A program made the translations under genes and the position numbers. The notes below the pieces were generated by a model. That model did not search any database. It was not told the DNA's origin and saw only the letters and a program-made list of their open reading frames with translations. Shown here piece by piece: positions 7,200 to 16,000 of a stretch of 36,115 bases of DNA. Every line of letters begins with the position of its first letter. Positions within the stretch are counted from its first letter, which is position 1. The stretch lies in IMG/VR virus record IMGVR_UViG_3300034980_000568, positions 1-36,115 of that record; one strand, 5' to 3'. The stretch is from a virus.

Positions 7200-9011
7200 A
7201 TGTCTAGTATTATCGAAAGATTGACCGAAGGAGTTGTCAATCGTGATATGCGAGCAGAAGGAAACGCTCTTTTCTCTAAGTGGGAAAAGACCGGTCTTCT
7301 TGAAGGTCTTGGCGGCGAATCTAAGCGTCAAAACATGGCTCGCTTGCTTGAAAACCAAGCTAAAGAACTACTTCGTGAGAGTTCAACCATGGCCGGTGGT
7401 GATGTTGAGGGCTTTGCAGCCGTCGCGTTCCCCATTGTACGCCGTGTTTTTGCAGGCTTGATCGCAAATGATCTTGTCTCAGTCCAACCAATGAGTTTGC
7501 CCTCGGGCCTCATTTTCTTCTTGGACTTTACTACGTCCGACCAATCCGGAGATGGATCTGATGGTCTTCCTCGCCTTGGATATGGCTCTACTGCAGAGTC
7601 TCTCTATGGTGGCGGAGTTATTGGGTCTAAACTGACCGGTGGTGTGCAGTTAACTGGTGATAACGCTGAGGCTGGTCCTTATGCGCTTAACAACGGTTAT
7701 GCTTCCACAACTGGTTCTGCAACTCTTGCGGCCGGCGGCCTCATCGTAGTTATGTCTGGTGCCGTTGGTGCCGCTGCGGGTACATTCCCACAGCAAAACG
7801 CAACCAACCAAGCTACCCTTAACAGCCTTTGCAGGTACGATCCGGATCTTTCCGGTGCGCTTGTTGCGGTCTGTGAAGTTACTGGTGCAACTGCCCTAGA
7901 TGAGCTTAACTTAGATAACCTCATCACAGTGACCTTGGGTGATTCTGATGATGATATCGACGCTAACGTTAAACTTATTCGTCGACTGACTCAAATATCT
8001 TCTGGCTCGACCGGCCGAGTTCCTTCCAATTCAAACTGGAAGATGACTCTCGTTTTTGCTCAGAAGTCTGGATCCGTTGTGTGGGATGATGGTGGTAGCG
8101 TCAGTATGATGTCTACTATTACCGCATCGGGTACCCCAATTAACATTACCTTCGCTACTGCAGATGACTTTGCGGCTGGTGGTGGTCTTGGTTCGATTGT
8201 TGGTACTACCGAGTGGGCTCTTGAAAACGAGTCACGCATCCCAGAGATCGACATTAAGGTCGATTCCGTGGCTGTCACCGCTCAAACCAAGAAGCTCAAG
8301 GCTAAGTGGACTCCGGAGTTAGGTCAAGACCTTAACGCCTACCACAACCTTGATGCGGAAGTCGAGTTGACCTCGATCCTTTCTGAGCAGATTGCTCTTG
8401 AAATCGATCGCGAGATTCTTGAGGACCTCATTCTTGGTGGAACTGCTGGTACTTATTACTGGTCACGTTCGCCCGGCCTTTTTGTCGAGCGTACTACTGG
8501 TAAGGAAGTTGGTGCATCTTCGGCTGCTCCCGACTTCACTGGTACCGTGTCTGAGTGGTACGAGACTCTCGTTGAAACTATCAACGATGTTTCGGCTCAA
8601 ATCCATCGTAAGACTCTTCGTGGTGGCGCTAACTATATTGTTTGCGGTCCCGAAGTTGCTAACATCCTTGAGTTCACTGCTGGTTTCCGTGCTTCCGTCA
8701 CTGCTGACGACGAGCGTGGTACCATTGGTGCAGTTAAGGTTGGTGCGCTTACCAAGAAGTTCGACGTATATGTCGATCCTTACTTCCCTCGGTCAGTGAT
8801 CCTCGTTGGGCGCCGCGGCTCCTCTTTCCTTGAAAGCGGATACGTGTATGCTCCATACGTCCCACTGCAAACCACTCCTACGATCTTCGGACCAGAAGAC
8901 TTCGTACCCCGCAAGGGAGTCATGACGCGTTATGCCAAGAAGATGGTGCGTCCTGATATGTACGGTGTTGTCGTTGTCCGCGGACTCCTTGGAGAATCCG
9001 GAGGTAGCTAG
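7200..9011 (+). CDS. 23: Major capsid protein (T4 gp23-like)
   Basis: This 603-residue protein is the precursor of the main shell subunit. Residues 1-60 form a charged N-terminal propeptide that ends LLRE. The L-x-E pattern matches the T4 prohead protease site, so cleavage after Glu60 is likely. Then comes the conserved block GFAAVAFPIVRRVFAGLIA, followed by VSVQPMSLPSGLIFFLDF (residues 71-110), as in gp23. A second conserved block (LKAKWTPELGQDLNAYHNLD, from about residue 366, then SEQIALEIDREIL) is also typical. A Gly/Ala-rich region at about 110-290 probably holds the variable insertion. T4 gp23 is 521 residues, so this one is longer. GGT/GCT/CTT codons dominate, and a terminator follows. 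Confidence 0.95.
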   Translation: MSSIIERLTEGVVNRDMRAEGNALFSKWEKTGLLEGLGGESKRQNMARLLENQAKELLRESSTMAGGDVEGFAAVAFPIVRRVFAGLIANDLVSVQPMSLPSGLIFFLDFTTSDQSGDGSDGLPRLGYGSTAESLYGGGVIGSKLTGGVQLTGDNAEAGPYALNNGYASTTGSATLAAGGLIVVMSGAVGAAAGTFPQQNATNQATLNSLCRYDPDLSGALVAVCEVTGATALDELNLDNLITVTLGDSDDDIDANVKLIRRLTQISSGSTGRVPSNSNWKMTLVFAQKSGSVVWDDGGSVSMMSTITASGTPINITFATADDFAAGGGLGSIVGTTEWALENESRIPEIDIKVDSVAVTAQTKKLKAKWTPELGQDLNAYHNLDAEVELTSILSEQIALEIDREILEDLILGGTAGTYYWSRSPGLFVERTTGKEVGASSAAPDFTGTVSEWYETLVETINDVSAQIHRKTLRGGANYIVCGPEVANILEFTAGFRASVTADDERGTIGAVKVGALTKKFDVYVDPYFPRSVILVGRRGSSFLESGYVYAPYVPLQTTPTIFGPEDFVPRKGVMTRYAKKMVRPDMYGVVVVRGLLGESGGS

Positions 9012-9045
9012 GCCACAATCTATATTGAATTGATATAGATGGGCC
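9011..9045 (+). other. Hairpin immediately after the capsid stop codon
   Basis: ATCTATAT (9018-9025) and ATATAGAT (9033-9040) are perfectly complementary around a 7-nt loop, and GGCC at each flank (9011-9014 and 9042-9045) can extend the structure. It lacks a T-run. It may act as a 3' mRNA stabiliser ahead of the true terminator. Confidence 0.45.
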
Positions 9046-9073
9046 AAAACTACGGCTAATCGTGACACAGAAA

Positions 9074-9108
9074 GCCCTCATCTTGAAAAAGGTGAGGGCC
9101 TTCTTCGT
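9074..9108 (+). terminator. Intrinsic terminator of the capsid gene
   Basis: An 11-bp stem, GCCCTCATCTT (9074-9084) with AAGGTGAGGGC (9089-9099), has a GAAA tetraloop and a T-rich tail (CTTCTTCGTTT). Confidence 0.85.
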
Positions 9109-9160
9109 TTAATAGACTACTTATGGCATGGTAGGTGAAAACACAAATTTATCCTATCGA

Positions 9161-9170
9161 ACCTATTATG
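9161..9170 (+). promoter_or_regulatory. Possible late promoter element, variant (ACCTATTATG)
   Basis: This is a diverged copy of the CTATTTA element, 41 nt upstream of the ATG at 9204, at the usual distance. A GGAGGG ribosome site lies between. It is weaker evidence than the exact copies. Confidence 0.3.
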
Positions 9171-9203
9171 TTTTGACATGATTACAAATGGAGGGTTTTA
9201 ACA

Positions 9204-9860
9204 ATGGGTGGAAAAAGAATAGGCTTGGCACGAACCCAAGCACTAATTGAGAATCTTAAAAGGGAATTGTCGATGAGCGGCAGCACACTGAAGGGTGCAA
9301 AATTCCGCGGCGATCTTAGCGTCGAAATGCAAGACTTATCAGGAGATGGCCTGCAATCTGGAAGTATCGCAAAACCGAGAACAATGATTCAGGATTTCGG
9401 TCACGAGGTGGTTACTACATATCAGATCGATCTTCAGAATCTGAGTGGTAGTTCTACCGCGGGAACTTGCATCGGTAAACACAATGCAACAACTGGTAGT
9501 GACTCTTACGCATACATGTTTCAGTGGGACACATCCACTAACGGGCTGTGTTACAAGATCGATCTTAACTGTATTGAAGCGCCAGTCGGCGGAGCAGCGA
9601 ATGCTGCATTCGTTTTGAGTTCTAGTACCTATGGTATCTATGAGCATGGAGATGTTCCGGCTGCGGATCCAACTGGCATCGTTGATTTCGATACCAACAT
9701 TTCCGGAAATCAAGTAATCAGTATGAAGACGCTTGATAACAGTCCGCCTAACGACGAGTATCTCTACCTTACTTGTCGCACCGGTACAGCCGCGGCAAGC
9801 GCTGGTCAGTATACTGCCGGCAAGCTTGTATTTAAATTCTATAGCTACAAAAGCTTCTAA
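9204..9860 (+). CDS. Putative virion structural protein
   Basis: This 218-residue protein begins MGGKRIGLARTQALIENLKR, a basic amphipathic helix that recalls the N-terminus of virion proteins encoded beside the capsid gene in aquatic T4-like phages. The rest (about residues 70-218) is beta-rich and low in charge, with a Gly/Ala/Ser-rich C-terminal half ending GKLVFKFYSYKSF. Its place between the capsid and neck genes, its own promoter-like element and its own terminator suggest an abundant capsid-associated protein, perhaps decoration. This is inference; no family can be named with certainty. Confidence 0.65.
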   Translation: MGGKRIGLARTQALIENLKRELSMSGSTLKGAKFRGDLSVEMQDLSGDGLQSGSIAKPRTMIQDFGHEVVTTYQIDLQNLSGSSTAGTCIGKHNATTGSDSYAYMFQWDTSTNGLCYKIDLNCIEAPVGGAANAAFVLSSSTYGIYEHGDVPAADPTGIVDFDTNISGNQVISMKTLDNSPPNDEYLYLTCRTGTAAASAGQYTAGKLVFKFYSYKSF

Positions 9861-9880
9861 TAACAGTACAACTTTTTACT

Positions 9881-9916
9881 GTGCCTCTCCTTTCAAAAGG
9901 AGGGGCACTTTCATTT
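9881..9916 (+). terminator. Intrinsic terminator
   Basis: A 13-bp stem, GTGCCTCTCCTTT (9881-9893) with AAAGGAGGGGCAC (9896-9908, one T-G pair), closes a 2-nt loop (breathing would give a larger one) and is followed by TTTCATTTT. Confidence 0.8.
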
Positions 9917-9971
9917 TGTGAATCTGTTGAAATTTTTCGTCCGCAAATTTTTAAGATTTTGTATTTATTAA

Positions 9972-9982
9972 AACTATTTATA
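9972..9982 (+). promoter_or_regulatory. Candidate late promoter element, AACTATTTATA
   Basis: This is an exact copy of the element at 692, with its C 29 nt before the ATG at 10003. An AAGGAG ribosome site lies between. Confidence 0.6.
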
Positions 9983-10002
9983 TGTAACCAAGGAGAACCC
10001 CC

Positions 10003-10242
10003 ATGAACCCACGTAGAAGATTAATGCTCAAGCGCCGAGACAGAGCAAAAGCAGAAGAGGCGGCTGTTGCAGTGCCGACGGCACCTGTAAAAAAAGCAGC
10101 CCCGAAGACTACGGAAGTTAAAGTTGCCCCAGCAAAAACTGAAAAAACAACCCCGAAAGAGGATGTTGCGGCGCCAAAACTAAAAAAAGCCCCGGTTAAG
10201 CCAGCGCTAAAAAAGAAGACAACTGCTAAGAAAAATAGCTAA
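10003..10242 (+). CDS. Lys/Ala/Pro-rich basic protein, histone-H1-like tail
   Basis: This 79-residue protein begins with an Arg-rich segment (MNPRRRLMLKRRDR) and continues as a low-complexity chain of Lys, Ala, Pro, Thr and Val (KKAAPKTTEVK, PKLKKAPVKPALKKKTTAKK). Composition and short KAAP/KAPVKP repeats resemble the C-terminal tail of histone H1 and bacterial H1-like proteins, which bind DNA through charge. There is no folded-domain signature. It lies between capsid and neck genes with its own CTATTTA element and is therefore probably made late. An internal DNA-condensing or head-packaged role is possible. A disordered assembly or RNA-binding role is equally open. Confidence 0.7.
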   Translation: MNPRRRLMLKRRDRAKAEEAAVAVPTAPVKKAAPKTTEVKVAPAKTEKTTPKEDVAAPKLKKAPVKPALKKKTTAKKNS

Positions 10243-10286
10243 TTTCTAAGTGCCGTCAAACATATGACTGAGCTTTGTACTTTTTA

Positions 10287-10297
10287 AACTATTTACA
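10287..10297 (+). promoter_or_regulatory. Candidate late promoter element, AACTATTTACA
   Basis: A near-exact copy lies with its C 26 nt before the GTG start at 10315 and a GGAGGG ribosome site between. It probably drives the neck gene group. Confidence 0.6.
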
Positions 10298-10314
10298 TAG
10301 TAGGAGGGTTTTTA

Positions 10315-11592
10315 GTGCCTGCGAACCTTAACCCTAAATCACAGACTAGCGCTATAATATTAACGTCTACCGGCTCGACAGACGCAGTGGCCGATGCTGT
10401 ACCTTTTGGTATGTACACCGGTTCGGCCGGCTTTATTAGCGGCGCATCGGCGCAGGTTGCATACACATATAAGAAGCTTGGCGGCGACGTTGTAGATATA
10501 GAGTTAACTCCGTCAAACGTTTACGCAGCATACGAAGAGGCTGTTTTAGAATATTCTTATATTGTCAATATGCATCAAGGAAAAAATGTGTTGTCCGATG
10601 CTCTTGGCAACACAACTGGCACGTTTGATCATAAAGGCGATTTAATTTCAGGCCCAGTAAGCGGCAACTTGAGGTATCCGCGCTTTCAAGTTAGCTACGC
10701 CAAGAAGATCGGCGACTCCATGGCAGCCCTTGGCGGCTTTGGTGGCACTCTTCCACAGTACTCTGCGTCTTTCCAACCAAAACCCAACGTCCAGGATTAT
10801 GATTTATATAGCATAATCAGCAGTTCTTCTGGAACCGGTACAAACGACCGCGGAGACACCGTTCCGTTTGCGGATAAAGTCGACGGCAAGAGAATTATTG
10901 TAACAAAAGTGTTTTATAAATCTCCCCGAGCAATGTGGCGATTTTACGGCTATTATGGCGGTATAAACACAGTTGGAAATGCCTCCACTTATGGCCAGTT
11001 TGCAGATGATTCAACTTTTGAAGTCATCCCAACATGGCAAAACAAGCTTCAGGCAATGATGTATGAAGATTCAATTTATACTCGAACCTCTCATTTCTCA
11101 TATGAGATCATCGATAACAAGCTTAGACTATATCCAAACCCAGCTAACTGGAATCCGTACGGAGACAAGGACAGAATGTGGGTGCGCTTCTATGTAGAGG
11201 ATTATGATGTGTTTACCGCCAATGCTGCATACTATGACGGTGTGGAGGGGGTAAACAACCTCAATACATTACCATTTGATAATCTTCCTTACAAAAATAT
11301 CAATTCTATCGGTAAACAGTGGATCAGGAAGTACTGTTTGGCGCTCTGTAAAGAGATGTTGGGCCAAATTAGGGGAAAATTCACTACAATCCCCATTCCG
11401 GGGGAGTCAGTAACTCTAAATCATAGTGAACTATTATCCCAGGCAAAAGAAGAACAACAACAGTTAAAAGATAAGCTAGCGGAGATGCTTAAGGAAGTAG
11501 AATACAAAGAGCTTGTCAAATATGATTCAGAATCGGCTGACGCAACTCAAAACATATTTAGAAATTCTCCTTTACCGATTTTTGTGGGGTGA
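10315..11592 (+). CDS. 13: Neck / head completion protein (T4 gp13-like)
   Basis: This 425-residue protein starts at GTG with AGGAGGG 8 nt upstream. Around residues 51-75 it has YKKLGGDVVDIELTP followed by an acidic helix (YAAYEEAVLEY), matching the gp13-type start of a structural domain that closes the head after packaging. Near residue 333 comes GKQWIRKYCLALCKEMLG, then TIPIPGESVTLN and a coiled-coil helix (SQAKEEQQQLKDKLAEML), which also fits gp13-family C-termini. T4 gp13 is about 309 residues, so this one is longer. The gp14-like and gp15-like genes follow directly, in the T4 order. The assignment rests on motif resemblance and synteny. Confidence 0.7.
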   Translation: MPANLNPKSQTSAIILTSTGSTDAVADAVPFGMYTGSAGFISGASAQVAYTYKKLGGDVVDIELTPSNVYAAYEEAVLEYSYIVNMHQGKNVLSDALGNTTGTFDHKGDLISGPVSGNLRYPRFQVSYAKKIGDSMAALGGFGGTLPQYSASFQPKPNVQDYDLYSIISSSSGTGTNDRGDTVPFADKVDGKRIIVTKVFYKSPRAMWRFYGYYGGINTVGNASTYGQFADDSTFEVIPTWQNKLQAMMYEDSIYTRTSHFSYEIIDNKLRLYPNPANWNPYGDKDRMWVRFYVEDYDVFTANAAYYDGVEGVNNLNTLPFDNLPYKNINSIGKQWIRKYCLALCKEMLGQIRGKFTTIPIPGESVTLNHSELLSQAKEEQQQLKDKLAEMLKEVEYKELVKYDSESADATQNIFRNSPLPIFVG

Positions 11593-11597
11593 TTTAG

Positions 11598-12086
11598 ATG
11601 TCAAACGAATGGGATAGGCCGGATCAACCCCCACCGCCGCTGTTTTTAGGAAAGAAAGAGCGTGATCTGGTTAAACAGGTTAACGACGAGCTAGTCGAGA
11701 AGGTAATAGGACAACAGATTCTATATTACCCTATTGACATAGACACTACTGATTTTCACGATTTGTATGGCGAGGCTGTTGAAAAAACATTCTTACCACC
11801 GGTGAGAATATATGCATTAGTAGAATTTAATGAAGAAACGACATCTTATATGCAAGGTGTTGGGACCGATTCTGATTCACTGGTCACAGTTCATTTTCAT
11901 AGAAGAAGATTGACGGAAGATCAGGATATGTTTGTAAGGCAGGGAGACTTTATTTTATATGGTAAAATATATTACGAGATAGTTAAGTTATCTCAACCTA
12001 AGAAACTCTTTGGACAAGTAAATCATAGTTTTGAGATTAGCGCCACATGCAAACGCGCAAGAAGAGGAACTTTCGATGCTACCTGA
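11598..12086 (+). CDS. 14: Neck protein (T4 gp14-like)
   Basis: This 162-residue protein has a Pro-rich start (RPDQPPPPLFLGKKERDLVK), then a domain with QQILYYPID, DLYGEAVEKTF and FVRQGDFILYGKIYYEIVKL. The order YYP, Y/FGE, P or Q-x-GD and YEI matches the pattern of gp14 neck proteins, which join gp13 to complete the head-tail connector. It is shorter than T4 gp14 (256 residues), lacking an N-terminal part. It lies 5 nt after the gp13-like gene and overlaps the gp15-like gene by 11 nt, so the three are probably translationally coupled. The call is moderate and depends partly on gene order. Confidence 0.6.
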   Translation: MSNEWDRPDQPPPPLFLGKKERDLVKQVNDELVEKVIGQQILYYPIDIDTTDFHDLYGEAVEKTFLPPVRIYALVEFNEETTSYMQGVGTDSDSLVTVHFHRRRLTEDQDMFVRQGDFILYGKIYYEIVKLSQPKKLFGQVNHSFEISATCKRARRGTFDAT

Positions 12087-12951
12087 TGATTTTGATTTCG
12101 CACAATTGCCCCCCAAGCAAAATAACTATACTTTAAAGGAAGTGGGGATGCTTTCTTCCACTATTGAGAGTATAGATTATGCCATAACTTCGTGGCTGAA
12201 AGAAGATCTTAGTTTGAGCGCGAGAACCAACACTGGCTTTTCTCAAGTTCCGGTATTTTGGCAAAGCCCCGAAAGATCCTTTCAGGTAAAGAGCGACAAA
12301 TCTCTTCGTGATGAGAATGGCGCAATCATTTTGCCTGTTATCAGTATTGAGCGCACTGCGATCACAAAAGATCCAAGTAGAAAGGGCGGATTTCAAGCTC
12401 ACCTGTTCTCAAATAAAAAAGATGGAAGATCGGGCAGAATAGTTATTGCCAAAAAAGTCAAACAGGATAAAACCCGAAACTTTGCCGTTGCTACCGGAAC
12501 AAGGACGAATTCGGGCGGTGTCCTTCAAAAATATTACCCAAGAATAAACCAAAGACTCGTTATCCAAACCTTGTCCATTCCGATACCGGTATATGTAAAT
12601 TTAGATTACAAAATTACTATCAATACGGAGTACCAACAACAGATGAACGATATAATGCAGCCATTCATGACTCGTACTGGGCAAATCAACTCCTTTTTAC
12701 TTAAAAGAAACGGCCACTTATACGAAGCGTTTATAGATCAAAACTTTTCCCACAACAACAACGTTGCGAATATGGACGAAGATTCCAGAAACTTTACAAC
12801 CGAGATTAGTATTAAAGTTTTGGGGTACTTGATAGGCGACGGACCAAATGACGATAGGCCTCTTGTGGAGGTTCAAGAAAACTTCGTAGAAATAACATAT
12901 CCAAGAGAGCAAGCGGTAGTTCCTGGCAATCCGTCACTTTTTGAAGGTTAA
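12076..12951 (+). CDS. 15: Tail completion / sheath stabiliser (T4 gp15-like)
   Basis: The start is set at ATG 12076 (291 residues), with AAGAGGAA 8 nt upstream. An in-frame ATG 45 nt earlier lies inside the gp14-like gene and lacks a ribosome site. The core at about residues 150-230 (YYPRINQRLVIQTLSIPIPV, then YKITINTEYQQQMNDIMQPF) follows the layout of T4 gp15: a PRIN...L segment, a strand pair, then a helix with QIVEQILPYF-like content. gp15 caps the completed tail and provides the head-binding end. Length is close to T4 gp15 (272 residues). It sits directly before the sheath gene. The T4 order would place terminase genes 16 and 17 here, and they are absent. Confidence 0.7.
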   Translation: MLPDDFDFAQLPPKQNNYTLKEVGMLSSTIESIDYAITSWLKEDLSLSARTNTGFSQVPVFWQSPERSFQVKSDKSLRDENGAIILPVISIERTAITKDPSRKGGFQAHLFSNKKDGRSGRIVIAKKVKQDKTRNFAVATGTRTNSGGVLQKYYPRINQRLVIQTLSIPIPVYVNLDYKITINTEYQQQMNDIMQPFMTRTGQINSFLLKRNGHLYEAFIDQNFSHNNNVANMDEDSRNFTTEISIKVLGYLIGDGPNDDRPLVEVQENFVEITYPREQAVVPGNPSLFEG

Positions 12952-12983
12952 ATTAGGAAGTGAGGCGTTAATTATAATTTCTC

Positions 12984-13003
12984 TTCATCCTTTTGAGGAT
13001 GAA
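12984..13003 (+). other. Hairpin before the sheath promoter element
   Basis: TTCATCCT (12984-12991) pairs with AGGATGAA (12996-13003) around a TTTG loop. No T-run follows on this strand, so it is at best a weak terminator or an RNA 3'-end stabiliser. It lies directly upstream of a CTATTTA element. Confidence 0.4.
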
Positions 13004-13004
13004 A

Positions 13005-13016
13005 ATACTATTTAAG
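13005..13016 (+). promoter_or_regulatory. Candidate late promoter element, ATACTATTTAAG
   Basis: The element lies with its C 64 nt upstream of the sheath ATG, just after a hairpin that may separate the neck and tail units. Confidence 0.5.
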
Positions 13017-13071
13017 TTATGATAAGTAAGTCCTTGAGACAAATTTTCATTTAAAGAGGAAAAAACACACA

Positions 13072-16000
13072 ATGTCAGTTAAGAATTTCAAATTTGTTTC
13101 TCCCGGAGTCTTTATCAATGAGATTGATAACTCCTTTATTCCGAGAAACCCCGAGACCATTGGACCGTGCGTCATCGGCCGCGCAGAACGCGGAATCGCG
13201 ATGACCCCAATTAAAGTCGAATCATATTCGCAGTTTGTCGAAATGTTCGGCGATACCGTTGGCGGAGCATCTGGTGGTGATATCTACAAGGATGGTAATT
13301 ACCAATCCCCCATGTACGGAACATTCGCTGCAAAAGCCTTCTTAAAATCAAATGTGGCGCCCCTTACCTATGTGCGCCTACTTGGACACCAAAATACCAA
13401 CAAAGACGGGACAACCGCATCTAAGGGTGGTTGGAAAACTTTAAATACAGGTATCGGCCTAGGCTCCACCTCCGCAGGCGGCGGCGCGATGGGTCTTTGG
13501 GTTATGAAATCCTCGTCCTTCTCAGGGTGCACAGAATACGGCGCAGCCTCTTCGGAATATTCTGCGACAGCGTCCTTGGCTGCAGTTTGGTACCTCGATG
13601 CTGGTATAATGGAATTATCTGGTACGCTGCTTAACATCAACGCGTCCGACAGCATGCCGACAATACAAGGCATGGGCAGCGCGATTTTATCTGATTCCAA
13701 TGGGCGCTTTACTGTTGTTCGCACCAATGGTGCCGGAGAGACAACAAAAACCGTCTTCAGCCTCGATGACAACGACCAGAGATATATCAGGAAAGTATTC
13801 AACACGAATCCTCAGCTTGACAAATCCGGTAGCTTCTATCCCGAATCAAGTGAACTTGATTACTGGCTTGGTGAAACTTACGATCAGGAGATGAGAGACG
13901 TCACTGACAATGCCCCGGCCCAAACGCTGATCGGCTGGACCGCCGGCTTGGCTCTTAGTAGCTCCATAGCCATCACCCCGGGCAGTATGCTCGGCATTAC
14001 CTCGAGAGAGGCCAGAACCAGTTGGTTTATCGGACAAGACCTCGGCGCCGCAACTGATTTCCAGCCAACTAATGCTCAAAAGTTATTCCGCCTAATTGGC
14101 CGCGGGCATGGCGAATATATTAATAAAAATATGAAGGTGTCGATTGAGAACATCCGACAGTCGAATAACTCTACTACTGATTATGGTACTTTCTCTGTTG
14201 TGCTTAGATTAATAAGCGATTCAGATAATAATGTTCAAATTGTTGAAAGATACGATAAGTGCAATTTAAATCCCGCATCTCCAAACTTCTTAGCTAGAAA
14301 GATCGGGGACAAATACTTGTCCTGGTCTGAGACCGAAAGGCGCGTTAAAGAATACGGAGAATACGATAACCAATCTAACTACGTTTATGTTCAGATGAAT
14401 TCAGATATTGAAGGCGGCGCTGCCGGCCTTGAAACACTCCTTCCCTTTGGGTTCTACGGACCCCCGAAGCTTAAAGATGGCCATGTATACATTACTGGAT
14501 CCATGAACGCCAACAACTTCGCCGGCGGAGCCGGCGGACTGTACCATATGTCGGGATCGAGATACATGAAAGTTAGCGGCTCTACCGGGACTACAATGGG
14601 CCTGGCTGTGGGTATCTATCCTTTCGCCGGCCAATCCGCGGAGTGCGGCGCCGGCTCCGGTGTCCGCAGTGACGTTGTTATTGCGATTTCTGGCGCCGTA
14701 TCAGCATCGGCCCCATCGGCCGCGACCACCGGCGGAGCAAACAGAGCATTCAAGATTCTCTGCAAGATGCCGGACATTAGGCTCCGATTGTCAGCCTCTG
14801 ATGGTGGTCTTTCAGATCCTACACGCGCATACTTCGGTATTGATACCGGCCGCACTTCGGGATCATCTACCTTCGACGCCAGCACAAAGATGGTTAATCG
14901 TCTTTTGTCTTTCGATATGGCTGATACAGACGATGCTGCAGCCGCTTCAATCGATGGGATTGACGGTTATGCATACATTTTCACACTCGACGACTTAGTC
15001 ACAGGAAGTGCCGGCGTGGCATTCTATCAGTCTGGCTCCAGAACACTTGGTACAAGTCATACCGCTGAAGCGGGCGACTACAAAGATATTCTTGAGCTTG
15101 GCTATGATTCTTTCACGAGCCCATTCTGGGGCGGCTTCGATGGTTGGAATATCCGGCTTCCAGATCCGGCTTATAACGGCGGCATGGCCGGCGGAGCCAC
15201 TGATCGTAAGAGTATGATCTTTAATACCTGGAAGAGAGCCATCGATACAGTTGCAGATCCAGAGTATGTGGATGTCAACATGATTGTCGCGCCCGGGCTG
15301 ACTAACACCCCGCTTACTGAGCACATTGTCAGTACGTGCGAAGATCGAGCCGATGCCATGACCATCATCGATCTTCCGAATGTGTACGTGCCAACTCACG
15401 AAGCATACTACGACGACAAAGCCAATAGAATCGCTAGCAGTCCAAAGGCTTCCGCCACTGCACTCAAGAATAGAAGGATCAACTCATCTTATGGCGCCAC
15501 TTTCTATCCCTGGGTTACTACTCGTGATGAAGTCACTGGCCAGAGCGTCTGGGTACCACCAAGCGTTGCCATGATGGGCGTTTTAGCTTCGTCTGAGCGT
15601 AAATCACAGCTTTGGTTTGCACCAGCGGGCTTCAACCGCGGCGGCCTTTCCGATGGCGCTGCTGGTATACCGGTGGTCAATGTTTCGGAGCGATTAACTT
15701 CGAAGCAACGCGATCTTCTTTACGAAGCCAATATTAATCCTATTGCCTCTTTCCCGTCTAGCGGGATCGTAGTATTCGGCCAGAAGACGCTTCAAGAGCG
15801 CACATCCGCGCTCGACAGAATCAATGTGAGAAGATTGGTTATCTACCTGAAGAAGCAGATCTCCGTCATCTCTACTAAAATCTTGTTTGAACAGAACGTC
15901 CAAGCTACATGGAATAGGTTTATCGCTCTTGTGGAACCCTTCTTACAAAACGTTAAGAGCAACTTCGGTATCTCGGATTATAGACTTATTCTTGACGAGA

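Noticed and set aside
12031-12075. Upstream ATG of the gp15-like gene
   Set aside because: It lies inside the gp14-like gene without a ribosome site. ATG 12076 has AAGAGGAA at good spacing.
12984-13003. Hairpin as a full terminator
   Set aside because: No T-run follows on either usable side of the + transcript. It is listed only as a hairpin.
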